Of a stretch of DNA of 64,000 nucleotides, positions 24,285-32,690 are shown in pieces; position 1 is the first letter of the stretch; each line of letters opens with the position of its first letter. This DNA comes from Bisbaumannia sp015645095 (GTDB lineage Bacteria > Pseudomonadota > Gammaproteobacteria > Pseudomonadales > Halomonadaceae). The stretch lies in NCBI GenBank assembly GCA_036871055.1, contig CP141893.1, positions 186,001 to 250,000 of the forward strand, given 5' to 3'. Under the pieces are notes generated by a model. That model searched no databases. It saw nothing but the letters and a program-made list of their open reading frames with translations, and was not told where the DNA came from. The translations under genes and the position numbers were made by a program.

Positions 24285-25601
24285 ATGGATTGGTGGCTAA
24301 CGCTATCGCTTATTCTCGGCGCCCTGCTGGTATTGATGATGCTGGGGCTGCCGGTGGCCTTTTCCTTTCTGGCGGTGAACCTGGTGGGCGCCTATGTCTT
24401 CCTGGGCGGCACCTCCGGTATCGAGCAACTGGTGATCAATACCACCGATGCCCTGACCAGCTTCACCCTGGTGCCCATCGCCATGTTCATGATCATGGGC
24501 GAGGTGATGTTCCGCTCCGGCATCGCCAATGACCTGATGGACACCCTCGACAAGTGGTTCGGCAAGCTCAAGGGACGCCTGGCCTTTATGGCGGTGGGCG
24601 GTGGGGTGCTGTTCTCCACCCTCACCGGCAACAGCATGGGCGCCATCGCCCTGCTGGGCTCCAGCCTGACCCCGGAGATGGAGCGCCGCGGCTACAAGAA
24701 GCCGATGTCGCTGGGGCCGATCATCGGCTCCGCGGGGCTGGCGATCATGATTCCCCCCAGCGCCCTGGCCGTGGTATTGGGGGTGGTGGCGGAGATCTCC
24801 ATCGGCCGGCTGTTGATCGCCATCATCCTGCCGGGGCTGCTGATGGCGGTGCTCTATTCGCTCTATATCTGGGGACGCTGTACCCTGCAGCCGGACCTGG
24901 CGCCCTCCTTCGACGTGGAGCCGACGCCGCTCAGGGTCAAGATGGAGGCGGGGGTGCGCAATATCCTGCCCATCGGCTTTATCGTCTTCGCCGTGGTCGG
25001 GGTGATCTTCCTGGGCCTGGCCACGCCCACCGAGGCGGCGGCCTCAGGCGCCGTGGCCACCATCCTGCTGGCCCTGGCCAAGCGCCGCCTGACGCTGGAG
25101 AACTTCCGGGTTTCCATGTTCGAGAGTGCCAATATCTCGGTGATGGTGCTGCTGATCGTCGCCGGGGCGGTGGCCTTCAGCCAGCTGCTGGCCTTCACCG
25201 GCACCACCTTCGGCATGATGGACGCGGTGCTCTCCCTGCCGGTCAACGACCATATGATCGTGCTGGCCATGGTGCTCACCGTGGTGCTGCTGGGCATGTT
25301 CATGGGGCCGCTGCCGATCATGCTGATCACCCTGCCGATCTTCGTGCCGGTGGTGGATCAGTTGGGCTTCGACACCATCTGGTTCGCGGTGCTCTTCCTG
25401 CTGGCCATCGAGACCGGCTCCACCTCGCCGCCGCTGGGCGCGGCCCTGTTCGTGATGAAGGCGGTGGCGCCCCAGGGCACCACCATGGGCAGCATCTACA
25501 AGGCCGCCATCCCCTTCCTGATCTGCGACTTCCTGGCCATCGGCATCATCTTCGCCTTCCCGCAGATCGTCACCGTGCCGGTCGGCTGGATGTTCGGCTG
25601 A
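24285..25601 (+). CDS. TRAP transporter large permease (DctM family)
   Basis: 438-residue, roughly 12-helix sodium-coupled permease of the IT superfamily. Typical segments are MFMIMGEVMFRSGIA, GNSMGAIALLGSSLTPEM, IIGSAGLAIMIPPSALAVVL, ATPTEAAASGA and GMFMGPLPIMLITLPIF. GGAGG precedes the ATG. It is co-transcribed with the receptor and small permease and followed after 62 bp by the sulfatase gene. Confidence 0.93.
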   Translation: MDWWLTLSLILGALLVLMMLGLPVAFSFLAVNLVGAYVFLGGTSGIEQLVINTTDALTSFTLVPIAMFMIMGEVMFRSGIANDLMDTLDKWFGKLKGRLAFMAVGGGVLFSTLTGNSMGAIALLGSSLTPEMERRGYKKPMSLGPIIGSAGLAIMIPPSALAVVLGVVAEISIGRLLIAIILPGLLMAVLYSLYIWGRCTLQPDLAPSFDVEPTPLRVKMEAGVRNILPIGFIVFAVVGVIFLGLATPTEAAASGAVATILLALAKRRLTLENFRVSMFESANISVMVLLIVAGAVAFSQLLAFTGTTFGMMDAVLSLPVNDHMIVLAMVLTVVLLGMFMGPLPIMLITLPIFVPVVDQLGFDTIWFAVLFLLAIETGSTSPPLGAALFVMKAVAPQGTTMGSIYKAAIPFLICDFLAIGIIFAFPQIVTVPVGWMFG

Positions 25602-25663
25602 ATCCCCCTCCCCGGGTCAGGCGTGCTGCCGGGTCCGGGAGGGTGGGTCGTGGAGAGATTCCT

Positions 25664-27226
25664 ATGCGACGCCCCAGTTTCGTGATCTTTATCACCGACC
25701 AGCAGCGTGCCGATCACCTGGGCTGCTACGGCAACCCCATGGTGAAGACGCCGCATATCGACGGCCTGGCCGCGGCCGGAGTGCGCTTCACGCGCTTCCA
25801 CGTGGTCACGCCGATCTGCCAGCCCAACCGGGCGGCGCTGGTCACCGGTCAGATGCCCTCGGTGAATGGGGTGCGCCAGAACGGCATCCCCCTGGGACTC
25901 GATAGCCTCACCTTTGCCGAGGTGCTGCGCGGGGAGGGGTACCGCACCGGCTATATCGGCAAGGCGCACTTCCAGAACGTCACCGATATCCCGGCGCCGC
26001 CCCGGACCCCGGGGGGGGAGGGCGACACCCCGGGGCTCGCCCTGGCACGACGCGATCAGCGCCAGGGTGACGACTACGGCTGGGAGGTGCGCCGCCGCTG
26101 GGCCGAGCAGCCTGGGCTCGCGCTGCCCGGCCCCTACTATGGCTTCGAGCACGCCCGGCTGTGCATCGGCCACGGCGACCTGGTGGATGGCCACTACACC
26201 GCCTGGCTGCAGGCGCGCCACCCCGATCCGGATTCTCTGCGCGGCCCTGCCAAGGCCCTGCCGTCCACGGTGACGGCCCCCCAGTGCTGGCGCACCGCGG
26301 TGCCCGAGGCGCTCTATCCCACCGCCTATGTTCAGGCGCAGGCCTGCGAGTTTCTCGCCGATCAGGACCCCGAAACGCCCTTCGTGCTGGTGGTCTCCTT
26401 TCCCGATCCCCATCACCCCTTTACCCCGCCGGGGCGCTACTGGTCGATGTACGACCCGGACGCGGTGGAGCTGCCGGCCTCCTTCCACCATCCGGTGGAG
26501 GCCATCCCGGGGCTGCCCGAGTCCGCCCTGGAGGCCTATCGCTGGGGCGCCGAGGATCCGCAGAGTCACTGGCCCTTCGCGGTGAGCGAGCGCCAGGCCC
26601 GGGAGATCATCGCCCTCAACTACGGCAGCATCAGCATGGTGGACGATGCCGTGGGCGAGGTGCTGGCCGTCCTGAAGGCCCGGGGCCTCGCCGACGATAC
26701 CGTGGTGGCCTTCACCTCGGATCATGGCGACTACATGGGCGATCACGGCAGCATGCTCAAGATGGGCCTGCACTTCCAGAGCGTGCTGCGGGTGCCGCTG
26801 ATCTGGCATGACCCGCGGCGACCAGGCGAGGGTGAGGTCTGCGGGCGCCTGGGCAGCGCCATCGACCTGGCGCCCACGCTGCTGCAGCGGGCCGGCCTCA
26901 AGGTGCCGATCGGCATGCAGGGCCTGGACCTGTTCGGCGCGGCGCCGGCGCCGGACGTGCTGGTGGAGGACCCGGGCATCCAGGTGTTCCGCGACAGCGA
27001 GGCGCGGGCGAGCATCATCAGCCTGGTCACCGAGCGCTGGCGGCTGAGCCTCTTCGAAGGCGAGGCGGGGGGCGAGCTCTATGACCTGGTGTCGGACCCT
27101 CACGAGCTCAGCAACCGCTGGGACGATCCCGCTTGCCGGGCGGTGCGCCTCGACCTCCAGGCGCGGTTGAGCCAGCGCCTGATCGCCCTGCGCGACCGCA
27201 GCCTGGTGGCCACGGCCCGCGCCTGA
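25664..27226 (+). CDS. Type I (formylglycine-dependent) sulfatase
   Basis: 520-residue alkaline-phosphatase-superfamily hydrolase. The CxPxR modification motif is C52-Q-P-N-R56, the Cys to be converted to formylglycine; metal ligands include D12-Q13 near the start and SDHGDYMGDHG in the C-terminal half. The N-terminus FVIFITDQQRADHLGCYGNP and absence of a signal peptide suggest a cytoplasmic enzyme of the choline-sulfatase/phosphonate-monoester-hydrolase branch. Start at ATG 25664 after GGAGAG. Last gene of the monooxygenase-TRAP unit, which suggests that a sulfate (or phosphonate) ester is imported and hydrolysed. The activating enzyme gene is not in the window. Confidence 0.9.
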   Translation: MRRPSFVIFITDQQRADHLGCYGNPMVKTPHIDGLAAAGVRFTRFHVVTPICQPNRAALVTGQMPSVNGVRQNGIPLGLDSLTFAEVLRGEGYRTGYIGKAHFQNVTDIPAPPRTPGGEGDTPGLALARRDQRQGDDYGWEVRRRWAEQPGLALPGPYYGFEHARLCIGHGDLVDGHYTAWLQARHPDPDSLRGPAKALPSTVTAPQCWRTAVPEALYPTAYVQAQACEFLADQDPETPFVLVVSFPDPHHPFTPPGRYWSMYDPDAVELPASFHHPVEAIPGLPESALEAYRWGAEDPQSHWPFAVSERQAREIIALNYGSISMVDDAVGEVLAVLKARGLADDTVVAFTSDHGDYMGDHGSMLKMGLHFQSVLRVPLIWHDPRRPGEGEVCGRLGSAIDLAPTLLQRAGLKVPIGMQGLDLFGAAPAPDVLVEDPGIQVFRDSEARASIISLVTERWRLSLFEGEAGGELYDLVSDPHELSNRWDDPACRAVRLDLQARLSQRLIALRDRSLVATARA

Positions 27227-27265
27227 TCCTTCTCCGCCTCTCCCTTCCTCCCCGGTTTTTCTCAC

Positions 27266-27294
27266 AAGCCCTCGGTCATCGCCGGGGGCTTCTA
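27266..27294 (+). terminator. Probable terminator after the sulfatase gene
   Basis: AAGCCC...GGGCTT arms (27266-27271 with 27286-27291) with further C/G pairing inside, followed by CTATTAAT. Stem is imperfect and the T tract weak. Confidence 0.5.
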
Positions 27295-27349
27295 TTAATC
27301 GCTATATAAATCAGTCAATTACGCTTGACATCTTGCGCCATGGCGAGCC

Positions 27350-27420
27350 TTGACAAGGGCCCGATAACCACCTATCTTGGTTGTATCAAATAATAAATCG
27401 TATTTCATATTTGAAATTAT
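27350..27420 (+). promoter_or_regulatory. Promoter and shared operator of the IclR/dioxygenase unit
   Basis: TTGACA (27350-27355), 17 bases, TATCTT (27373-27378), then six bases to the third copy of the shared element (27385-27417). This copy has the best dyad: within 27387-27413, outer CAAATA pairs with TATTTG and inner AAAT with ATTT; an ATTTCA/TGAAAT arm pair follows. The 362-bp gap 27227-27588 holds only the terminator above, this region and a long leader. Position before a regulator gene suggests autoregulation. Confidence 0.7.
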
Positions 27421-27588
27421 CGAAACGGGCCGCGAGGCCAACCGAGACACCGGACGAGATCGACTCTCCCAGGGCCATGGCCGCGGAAGCGACTCGAGGT
27501 GCCAGACGACCGAAGCGCGCAGACATGCCGCGCGACAGAGGCAGGGGTATGCTGGTACCCGAATGGCCAACCAAGGAGAGCACGCCCT

Positions 27589-28401
27589 ATGAGCAATAAA
27601 GACGAGCGCAAATACCTGATCCCCGGCCTGGAGCGGGGCCTGACGATCCTGATGGAGCTGAGTCGCAACCACCGCGAGATGAGCTTCGCCGAGATCGCCA
27701 AGCGGGTGGACATTCCCAAGGCCACCGCCTACCGGGCCATCCAGACCCTGGAATACATGGGCTTCCTGCGTCGTCACCCCACCACGGGACACTACTCCCT
27801 GGGGGTCAATGTGCTGCGCCTGGGCTTCGAGTACGTGGCCTCCCTGGACGTGGTGCAGGTGGGGCAGCCGGTGATCGAGTCGCTGCGCGATGCCACCGGC
27901 TGCTCCAGCCATATCGCCATTCGCGATGGCCAGGACGTCATCTACGTGGCTCGGGTCAGCGCCGCCAATGCCACGGTGCGCCGGGTCAGCGTCGGCACCC
28001 GGTTGCCGGTGCACCGCACCTCCCTGGGGCGGATGCTGCTCACCGGGCTGAGTCGCGCCGAGTTCGAGGCCCTCTACCCGGATGACGACCTGCCGGATGC
28101 CAAGCCGGGGGCACCGGACAGTCGCGAGGCGCTGTGGGAGCTGGTCCAGGAGGATCGCCGCCGGGGCTATGTGGTGGCGGAGTCCTATTTCCAGTTCGGG
28201 ATCTCCTCCATCGTCTACCCGATCCGCAATGCCGACGGCGAGATCGAGGCGGTGGTCAGCATCATGGTGCCGGTGCATGAGATCCCCGCCGAGGAGCGAG
28301 AGCGCCTGCGCGGCCATGTGGCCGAGGCCTCCGAGACCATTTCCGGCCTGCTGGGGTACCAGGGGGATGCCGCCGGCCGGAGCCAGGGGCAGGAGCCCTA
28401 G
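27589..28401 (+). CDS. IclR-family transcriptional regulator 1
   Basis: 270-residue IclR protein. The winged helix (about 10-70) reads YLIPGLERGLTILMELS, FAEIAKRVDIPKATAYRAIQ and GHYSLGVNVLRLG; the effector domain (about 85-260) has GCSSHIAIRDGQDVIYVARV, RTSLGRMLLTGL and a C-terminal YPIRNADGEIEAVVSIMV. The ATG at 27589 has AAGGAG ten bases upstream. It is the most likely reader of the 33-bp element found before it and before the two oxygenase units. IclR proteins act as repressors or activators of aromatic catabolism; the ligand is unknown. Confidence 0.9.
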   Translation: MSNKDERKYLIPGLERGLTILMELSRNHREMSFAEIAKRVDIPKATAYRAIQTLEYMGFLRRHPTTGHYSLGVNVLRLGFEYVASLDVVQVGQPVIESLRDATGCSSHIAIRDGQDVIYVARVSAANATVRRVSVGTRLPVHRTSLGRMLLTGLSRAEFEALYPDDDLPDAKPGAPDSREALWELVQEDRRRGYVVAESYFQFGISSIVYPIRNADGEIEAVVSIMVPVHEIPAEERERLRGHVAEASETISGLLGYQGDAAGRSQGQEP

Positions 28402-28474
28402 CACGAGAGACAAGGGCCGGCGTCAGACGCCGAGCCACGAGACAACCAGCGCGTCGAGGACGCAGGAGAGAGCG

Positions 28475-29407
28475 ATGAGCATCGTGGGTATCGAAGAGTT
28501 GGAGTTCGGCGTCGAGGATCTCGAGGTCGCCAAGCGGTTCCTGGAAGACTTCGGCCTGAGTGCCGCGGGCAGTGATGCCCAGGGGCGGGATGCCTTCGAG
28601 ACCCTCAATGGCGCGCGCCTCAGCGTGGCCGGCGTGGATCATCCCAGCCTGCCCGCCGCCTTCGAGGAGGGCTCCACCCTGCGCCGCATGACCTGGGGGG
28701 TCGTCGATGCTGAGGCCCTGGAGGCCCTCAAGGCGCGCCTGGCCGACCGGCCCGGCTATGTGGACCAGGGCGACGCCATCCAGTGCACCGACCCCAACGG
28801 CATGACGGTGCGCATCCGCGTCAGCGCCCTGCGCGACGTTCAGCTCGAGGTGACCCCCATCAACCAGTGGGGCGACATGCGCCGGATCGATGCGCCGAGC
28901 CCGGTCTACGAGCGGGCCACCCCGGCCTCCATCGGCCATGCGGTCTTCTTCGTCGATGACCTGGAGGCCACCGAGGCCTTCTATCGCGACACCCTGGGCT
29001 TTGCCGTCTCCGATCGCTATACCGATCGCGGTGTCTTCCTGCGCATGCAGGCCCGGGGCGGCCACCACAACCTCTTCCTGCTCAAGCTGCCGCATCGCGG
29101 CCGGGGCCTCAATCACGTGGCTTTCACGGTACGCGATATCCACGAGGTGATCGGCGGCGGCCTGGCCATGAATCGCAAGCAGTGGAGCACCTTCCTGGGC
29201 CCGGGGCGCCACCCGATCTCCTCCGCCTACTTCTGGTACGTGAACAGCCCCCTGGGCGGGGCCTTCGAGTACTACACCAACGAGGACTACCTCACCGAGG
29301 CCTGGGTGCCGCGGGAGATGCAGCACTCGGTGGAGTCCTTTACCGAATGGGCCATCGAGGGCGGCATCGACGCCGAGACCCGGCGCCAGAAGAAGGCCGA
29401 GGCATAA
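28475..29407 (+). CDS. Two-domain extradiol-type dioxygenase (VOC superfamily)
   Basis: 310 residues, two vicinal-oxygen-chelate domains (about 5-125 and 148-280). The second keeps a 2-His-1-carboxylate triad: H155 in IGHAVFFV, H214 in LNHVAFTV and E265 in GGAFEYYTNE, the type I extradiol dioxygenase arrangement. The first domain is degenerate. The C-terminus (about 275-310) adds a helical tail with WVPREMQHSVESFTEWAI. It probably cleaves a catechol-like or hydroxylated ring product from the oxygenases. GGAGAG precedes the ATG; it follows the IclR gene by 73 bp and is probably in its transcript. Confidence 0.85.
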   Translation: MSIVGIEELEFGVEDLEVAKRFLEDFGLSAAGSDAQGRDAFETLNGARLSVAGVDHPSLPAAFEEGSTLRRMTWGVVDAEALEALKARLADRPGYVDQGDAIQCTDPNGMTVRIRVSALRDVQLEVTPINQWGDMRRIDAPSPVYERATPASIGHAVFFVDDLEATEAFYRDTLGFAVSDRYTDRGVFLRMQARGGHHNLFLLKLPHRGRGLNHVAFTVRDIHEVIGGGLAMNRKQWSTFLGPGRHPISSAYFWYVNSPLGGAFEYYTNEDYLTEAWVPREMQHSVESFTEWAIEGGIDAETRRQKKAEA

Positions 29408-29672
29408 CGCCGCAATCACGAATTAATAACGACCCTGGCGAACAAGAAAGTACCGACTCGATAACGAGGCAATAACGACCCAGACACTTATTCAAAAGCC
29501 TTGATCATTGATTAATGAATAAGCCGATTGCCACTCCGTGGGTGATCAGGGGATGCCTTTGTCTCGAAAAACACGAAAGTGCGGTGAGCCAACACCCGAG
29601 TCGTGATGGATAGACCCTAAGGGGTCACGATATTTCCCGGAAACGTCCGTGGACACCGATAAAGAGGAAACG
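29408..29672 (+). other. Non-coding gap with an 8-bp inverted repeat
   Basis: 265 bp without a gene. CTTATTCA (29487-29494) pairs with TGAATAAG (29516-29523) across a 21-base AT-rich loop. The text AATAACGACC occurs twice near its start. No convincing sigma-70 promoter or copy of the shared 33-bp operator is seen, so how the downstream operon is started is unclear. Confidence 0.5.
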
Positions 29673-30197
29673 ATGATGTCAGAGATGCTCGAAACCTGGA
29701 AAAAGCCCGACGACCTCTCCTTCCAAGAGTGGATGGAGACCCGCGTGGCCCGCTTCAAGGGGCGCAAGTACGACTGGAACGCCCTGAAGTTTCAGGCCGA
29801 CTTCGACCCCAAGTATCGCCGTGCCCAGATGCGTTATATCGGCACCGGTGCCACCGGCGTCAAGGCGGATACCAATACCATTCCCGCCGAGCACTTTACC
29901 TTCTCCACCATGGTGCTGCCGGCCAAGTGCGAGGGGCCACTGCATGTGCATGACGATGTGGAAGAGGTCTTCTTCGTGCTCAAGGGCACCATCACCCTCT
30001 TCCTCAAGGATGGCGACAATTATATGGAGACGGTGCTCGAGGAGCGTGACGTCATCTCGATTCCGCCGCGCATCTATCGGGGCCTGTTCAACCATGGCGA
30101 GGAAGAGGCGCTGATGTGCGTGATGCTGGGGACGAACAAGCCGCAGATCCCCACCTATCCGGAGGATCACCCCCTCTCCAAGGTCAAGCGCAACTAA
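29673..30197 (+). CDS. Cupin-domain protein (probable metal-dependent enzyme)
   Basis: 174 residues with one conserved cupin barrel in the second half. Metal ligands fit GPLHVHDDVEEVFFVLKG (H91, H93, E97) and a distal His in FNHGEEEALM (H141), with the usual PPR turn (ISIPPRIYRGL). The N-terminal 60 residues (LSFQEWMETRVARFKGRKYD) are not part of the cupin and look specific to this subgroup. Two adjacent ATGs (29673, 29676) follow AGAGGA. It opens the six-gene run to the ThDP enzyme. Could be a ring-cleaving dioxygenase, isomerase or decarboxylase. Confidence 0.8.
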   Translation: MMSEMLETWKKPDDLSFQEWMETRVARFKGRKYDWNALKFQADFDPKYRRAQMRYIGTGATGVKADTNTIPAEHFTFSTMVLPAKCEGPLHVHDDVEEVFFVLKGTITLFLKDGDNYMETVLEERDVISIPPRIYRGLFNHGEEEALMCVMLGTNKPQIPTYPEDHPLSKVKRN

Positions 30198-30228
30198 GCC
30201 CGCCATCGGCCACCCGAGGAGGACCACC

Positions 30229-31062
30229 GTGGACGCCAAACGCCTCAACCTCGACAGCGGAGTCCAGTGCTACCGCGAGCAGACGCGGCCCGAACCGGCC
30301 CCGACCCTGGTGCTGCTGCATGGCATCAGCTCCGGCGCCGGCTCCTGGGAGACGCTCGCCGCGCAGTTGCCCGGCTATCGCCTGCTGGCCTGGGACGCCC
30401 CGGGCTACGGCGAGAGCCGGCCACTGGAGGCCAAGGCGCCCCGCGCCGCGGACTATGCCGAGCGTCTGGAGGCCTGGCTGGCCGGGCTCGGCGTCCAGCG
30501 CTGCGTGCTGGTGGGCCACTCCCTGGGGGCCATGATGGCCGGCGCCTACCTGGCCGCCCATCCGGGCCGTGTGGCCGGGGTGGTACTGGCGGACCCGGCC
30601 CAGGGCTATGGCGATGCCGATGAGGCCAAGCGTGACGAGGTCTATCGCAGCCGCTGGACGCAACTGATGGAGCAGGGCCATGGCGCCTATGCCAAGGCCC
30701 GGGCGCCGCGGCTGCTGCGCGAGGGCGCCGATCCGGCGGAGATCGCCCGGGTCGAGGCGGAGATGGGCAAGCTCCATGTGGAGGGCTTCGCCCAGGCCGG
30801 CTGGATGCTGGCCAATGACCAACTGGGACGCTACCTGGCCGGCACGCCGGCGGTGCCGACCCTGGTGCTGTGCGGCGACGAGGATCGCATCACCCCGCCC
30901 GAGGATGCCCGAGCCCTGGCCGATCGTCTGGGGCTGCCCTACCGCGCCATCCCGCGGGCCGGCCACGCCAGTTATATCGATGCCCCCGCGGCCTTCGCCG
31001 CGGCCCTCGACGACTTCGCCCGTCCGCTGCTCGGCGCGGCGAATGCCTCAGAGACCCCTTAG
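30229..31062 (+). CDS. Alpha/beta-fold hydrolase
   Basis: 277 residues. Oxyanion-hole segment VLLHGISSGAGSW, nucleophile elbow VGHSLGAMMAG with S98, acid residue in CGDEDRITPPEDA and catalytic His in AGHASYIDAP. This is the meta-cleavage-product hydrolase/esterase type. Translation starts at GTG 30229 after GAGGAGGA. Between a cupin and an SDR, and with an extradiol enzyme upstream, it is a good candidate to hydrolyse the C-C bond of a ring-cleavage product or an enol-lactone. The substrate is inferred only from context. Confidence 0.88.
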   Translation: MDAKRLNLDSGVQCYREQTRPEPAPTLVLLHGISSGAGSWETLAAQLPGYRLLAWDAPGYGESRPLEAKAPRAADYAERLEAWLAGLGVQRCVLVGHSLGAMMAGAYLAAHPGRVAGVVLADPAQGYGDADEAKRDEVYRSRWTQLMEQGHGAYAKARAPRLLREGADPAEIARVEAEMGKLHVEGFAQAGWMLANDQLGRYLAGTPAVPTLVLCGDEDRITPPEDARALADRLGLPYRAIPRAGHASYIDAPAAFAAALDDFARPLLGAANASETP

Positions 31063-31071
31063 GAGAGTCCC

Positions 31072-31866
31072 ATGAGTTTCCTGATCGAACGACGCGTCGC
31101 CGTGGTCACCGGCGGTTCCTCCGGCATCGGCCTGGAGGCGGTACGCCTGCTGCTGGCCCAGGGCGCCCGGGTGGCCTTCTGCGGCCGCAATACCGAGCGT
31201 CTCGAGGCGGCCCGGGCGGCACTGCTGGAAGCGTTTCCCGACGCCGAGCTGCTGGCCGAGCCTTGCGACGTGCTGGACGAGGCCTCCTGCGCCGACTTCG
31301 CCGCCGCGGTGGCCGAGCGCTTCGGTGGCGCCGACATGCTGATCGCCAATGCCGGCCAGGGCTATGTGGCCCACTACGACGACACCCCCAAGGAGGCCTG
31401 GCTCGCCGAGGCCAACCTCAAGCTGTTCGGGGTGATCAACCCGCTGAACGCCTTCCGCGCCCAGCTGGCTGCCTCCGAGATCGGCTCCCTGACCTGCGTC
31501 AACTCGCTGCTGGCGCTGCAGCCGGAGCCCCACATGATCGCCACCTCGGCGGCCCGGGCGGCGCTGCTCAACCTGACCCACTCCCTGGCCCATGAGCTGA
31601 TCGACGAGGGCATCCGGGTCAACTCCATCCTGCTGGGCATGGTGGAGTCGGGCCAGTGGCGGCGTCGCTTCGAGGCCCGCGATGACCGCTCCTTGAGCTG
31701 GGAGCAGTGGGTCGCCGGCATCGCCGCCAAGCGCGGCATCCCCATGAAGCGCCTGGGGCGCCCCGAAGAGCCGGCCCGCGCCCTGGTGTTCCTGGCCTCG
31801 CCCCTGGCCTCCTTCACCACCGGCGCCGCCCTGGACGTTTCCGGTGGCTTCAACCACCACCTCTGA
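31072..31866 (+). CDS. Short-chain dehydrogenase/reductase 2
   Basis: 264-residue classical SDR with TGGSSGIG nucleotide motif and NAGQGYV. Where the catalytic Tyr-x3-Lys is expected the sequence is PHMIATSAARAALLNLTHSL, so the usual YxxxK pair is not present; the Ser of SLTCVNSLLA remains. It may therefore be catalytically altered or belong to an atypical SDR branch. GGAGAG precedes the ATG, ten bases after the hydrolase stop. It is not closely similar to the SDR of the Rieske operon. Confidence 0.85.
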   Translation: MSFLIERRVAVVTGGSSGIGLEAVRLLLAQGARVAFCGRNTERLEAARAALLEAFPDAELLAEPCDVLDEASCADFAAAVAERFGGADMLIANAGQGYVAHYDDTPKEAWLAEANLKLFGVINPLNAFRAQLAASEIGSLTCVNSLLALQPEPHMIATSAARAALLNLTHSLAHELIDEGIRVNSILLGMVESGQWRRRFEARDDRSLSWEQWVAGIAAKRGIPMKRLGRPEEPARALVFLASPLASFTTGAALDVSGGFNHHL

Positions 31867-31875
31867 GGACGCGCA

Positions 31876-32673
31876 ATGACCAGCAAACGCTTGATGATCA
31901 TCGGCTACGGGGCCATGGCCCGGGAAGTGCACCGGCTGCTGCCGGCCGGCCTGGAACTGGCCTGGGTGGTGGTGCCCGAGGCCCAGGTGGCCACCACCCG
32001 TGAGCTGCTGGGCAGCGGTATCGAGGTGTTGAGCCGCGTCGACGACTGCGGGGAGCGCCCCGACCTGGTCGTCGAGTGCGCCGGCCAGCCGGGGCTCGCC
32101 GAGCACGGCGAGGCGGTACTCTCCCGGGGCCTGACCCTGGCCATCGTGGCCACCGGCGCCCTGGCCGATGAGGGCCTCTATGGCCGCCTGCGCCAGGCCG
32201 CGGAGCGCGGCGAGGGACGCATGCTGGTGCTCTCCGGCGCCGTGGCCGGCATGGACGGCCTGGCCGCCGCCCGGGAGGGGGGCCTGGACAGCGTGACCTA
32301 CGAGGCCTGCAAGGCACCCAAGAGCTGGAAGGGCAGCCATGCCGAGCAACTGGTGGACTTGGACGCCCTGACCGAGGCGACGGTCTTCTACGAGGGCACC
32401 GCCGGCGAGGCCGCACGCCTCTTCCCGGCCAACGCCAATGTGGCGGCCACCATCGCCCTGGCCGGCATCGGCATGCAGGCCACCACCGTGCGCCTCACCG
32501 CCGATCCGGCAGCCACGCGCAACACCCACCGTATTCATGCCCAGGGGCGCTTCGGCGAGTTCCGTATCGAACTCAATGGCCGGCCCCTGGAGAGCAACCC
32601 CAAGACCTCGATGCTCGCCGCCCTGTCGGTGGTTCGCGCCTGTCGCCAGGTGCTGGACCCGGTGACGGTGTGA
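31876..32673 (+). CDS. Aspartate-dehydrogenase-family protein (DUF108)
   Basis: 265 residues in two parts: N-terminal Rossmann segment (LMIIGYGAMAREVHRLLP, with LVVECAGQPGLAEHGEAVL) and the DUF108 catalytic region SGAVAGMDGLAAAREGGLDS, FPANANVAATIALAGIG and LESNPKTSMLAALSVVRA. This family reduces or forms L-aspartate from oxaloacetate or iminoaspartate using NAD(P)H and ammonia. Placed inside a catabolic operon, not beside nadA/nadC, it may act on a related amino- or keto-dicarboxylate produced by ring cleavage. It starts nine bases after the SDR stop. Confidence 0.85.
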   Translation: MTSKRLMIIGYGAMAREVHRLLPAGLELAWVVVPEAQVATTRELLGSGIEVLSRVDDCGERPDLVVECAGQPGLAEHGEAVLSRGLTLAIVATGALADEGLYGRLRQAAERGEGRMLVLSGAVAGMDGLAAAREGGLDSVTYEACKAPKSWKGSHAEQLVDLDALTEATVFYEGTAGEAARLFPANANVAATIALAGIGMQATTVRLTADPAATRNTHRIHAQGRFGEFRIELNGRPLESNPKTSMLAALSVVRACRQVLDPVTV

Positions 32674-32690
32674 GCGAAAGGAGCACTCCC

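Noticed and set aside
24554..25663. Extension of the sulfatase frame upstream through dctM
   Set aside because: The frame is open only by chance within the TRAP permease gene; the sulfatase fold begins at the ATG at 25664.
27499..27588. Upstream start for the IclR gene at 27499
   Set aside because: It would add 30 residues unrelated to the family; the ATG at 27589 has a well-placed AAGGAG.
29649..29672. GTG start at 29649 for the cupin gene
   Set aside because: It lies before the AGAGGA ribosome-binding site of the adjacent ATG pair at 29673/29676.
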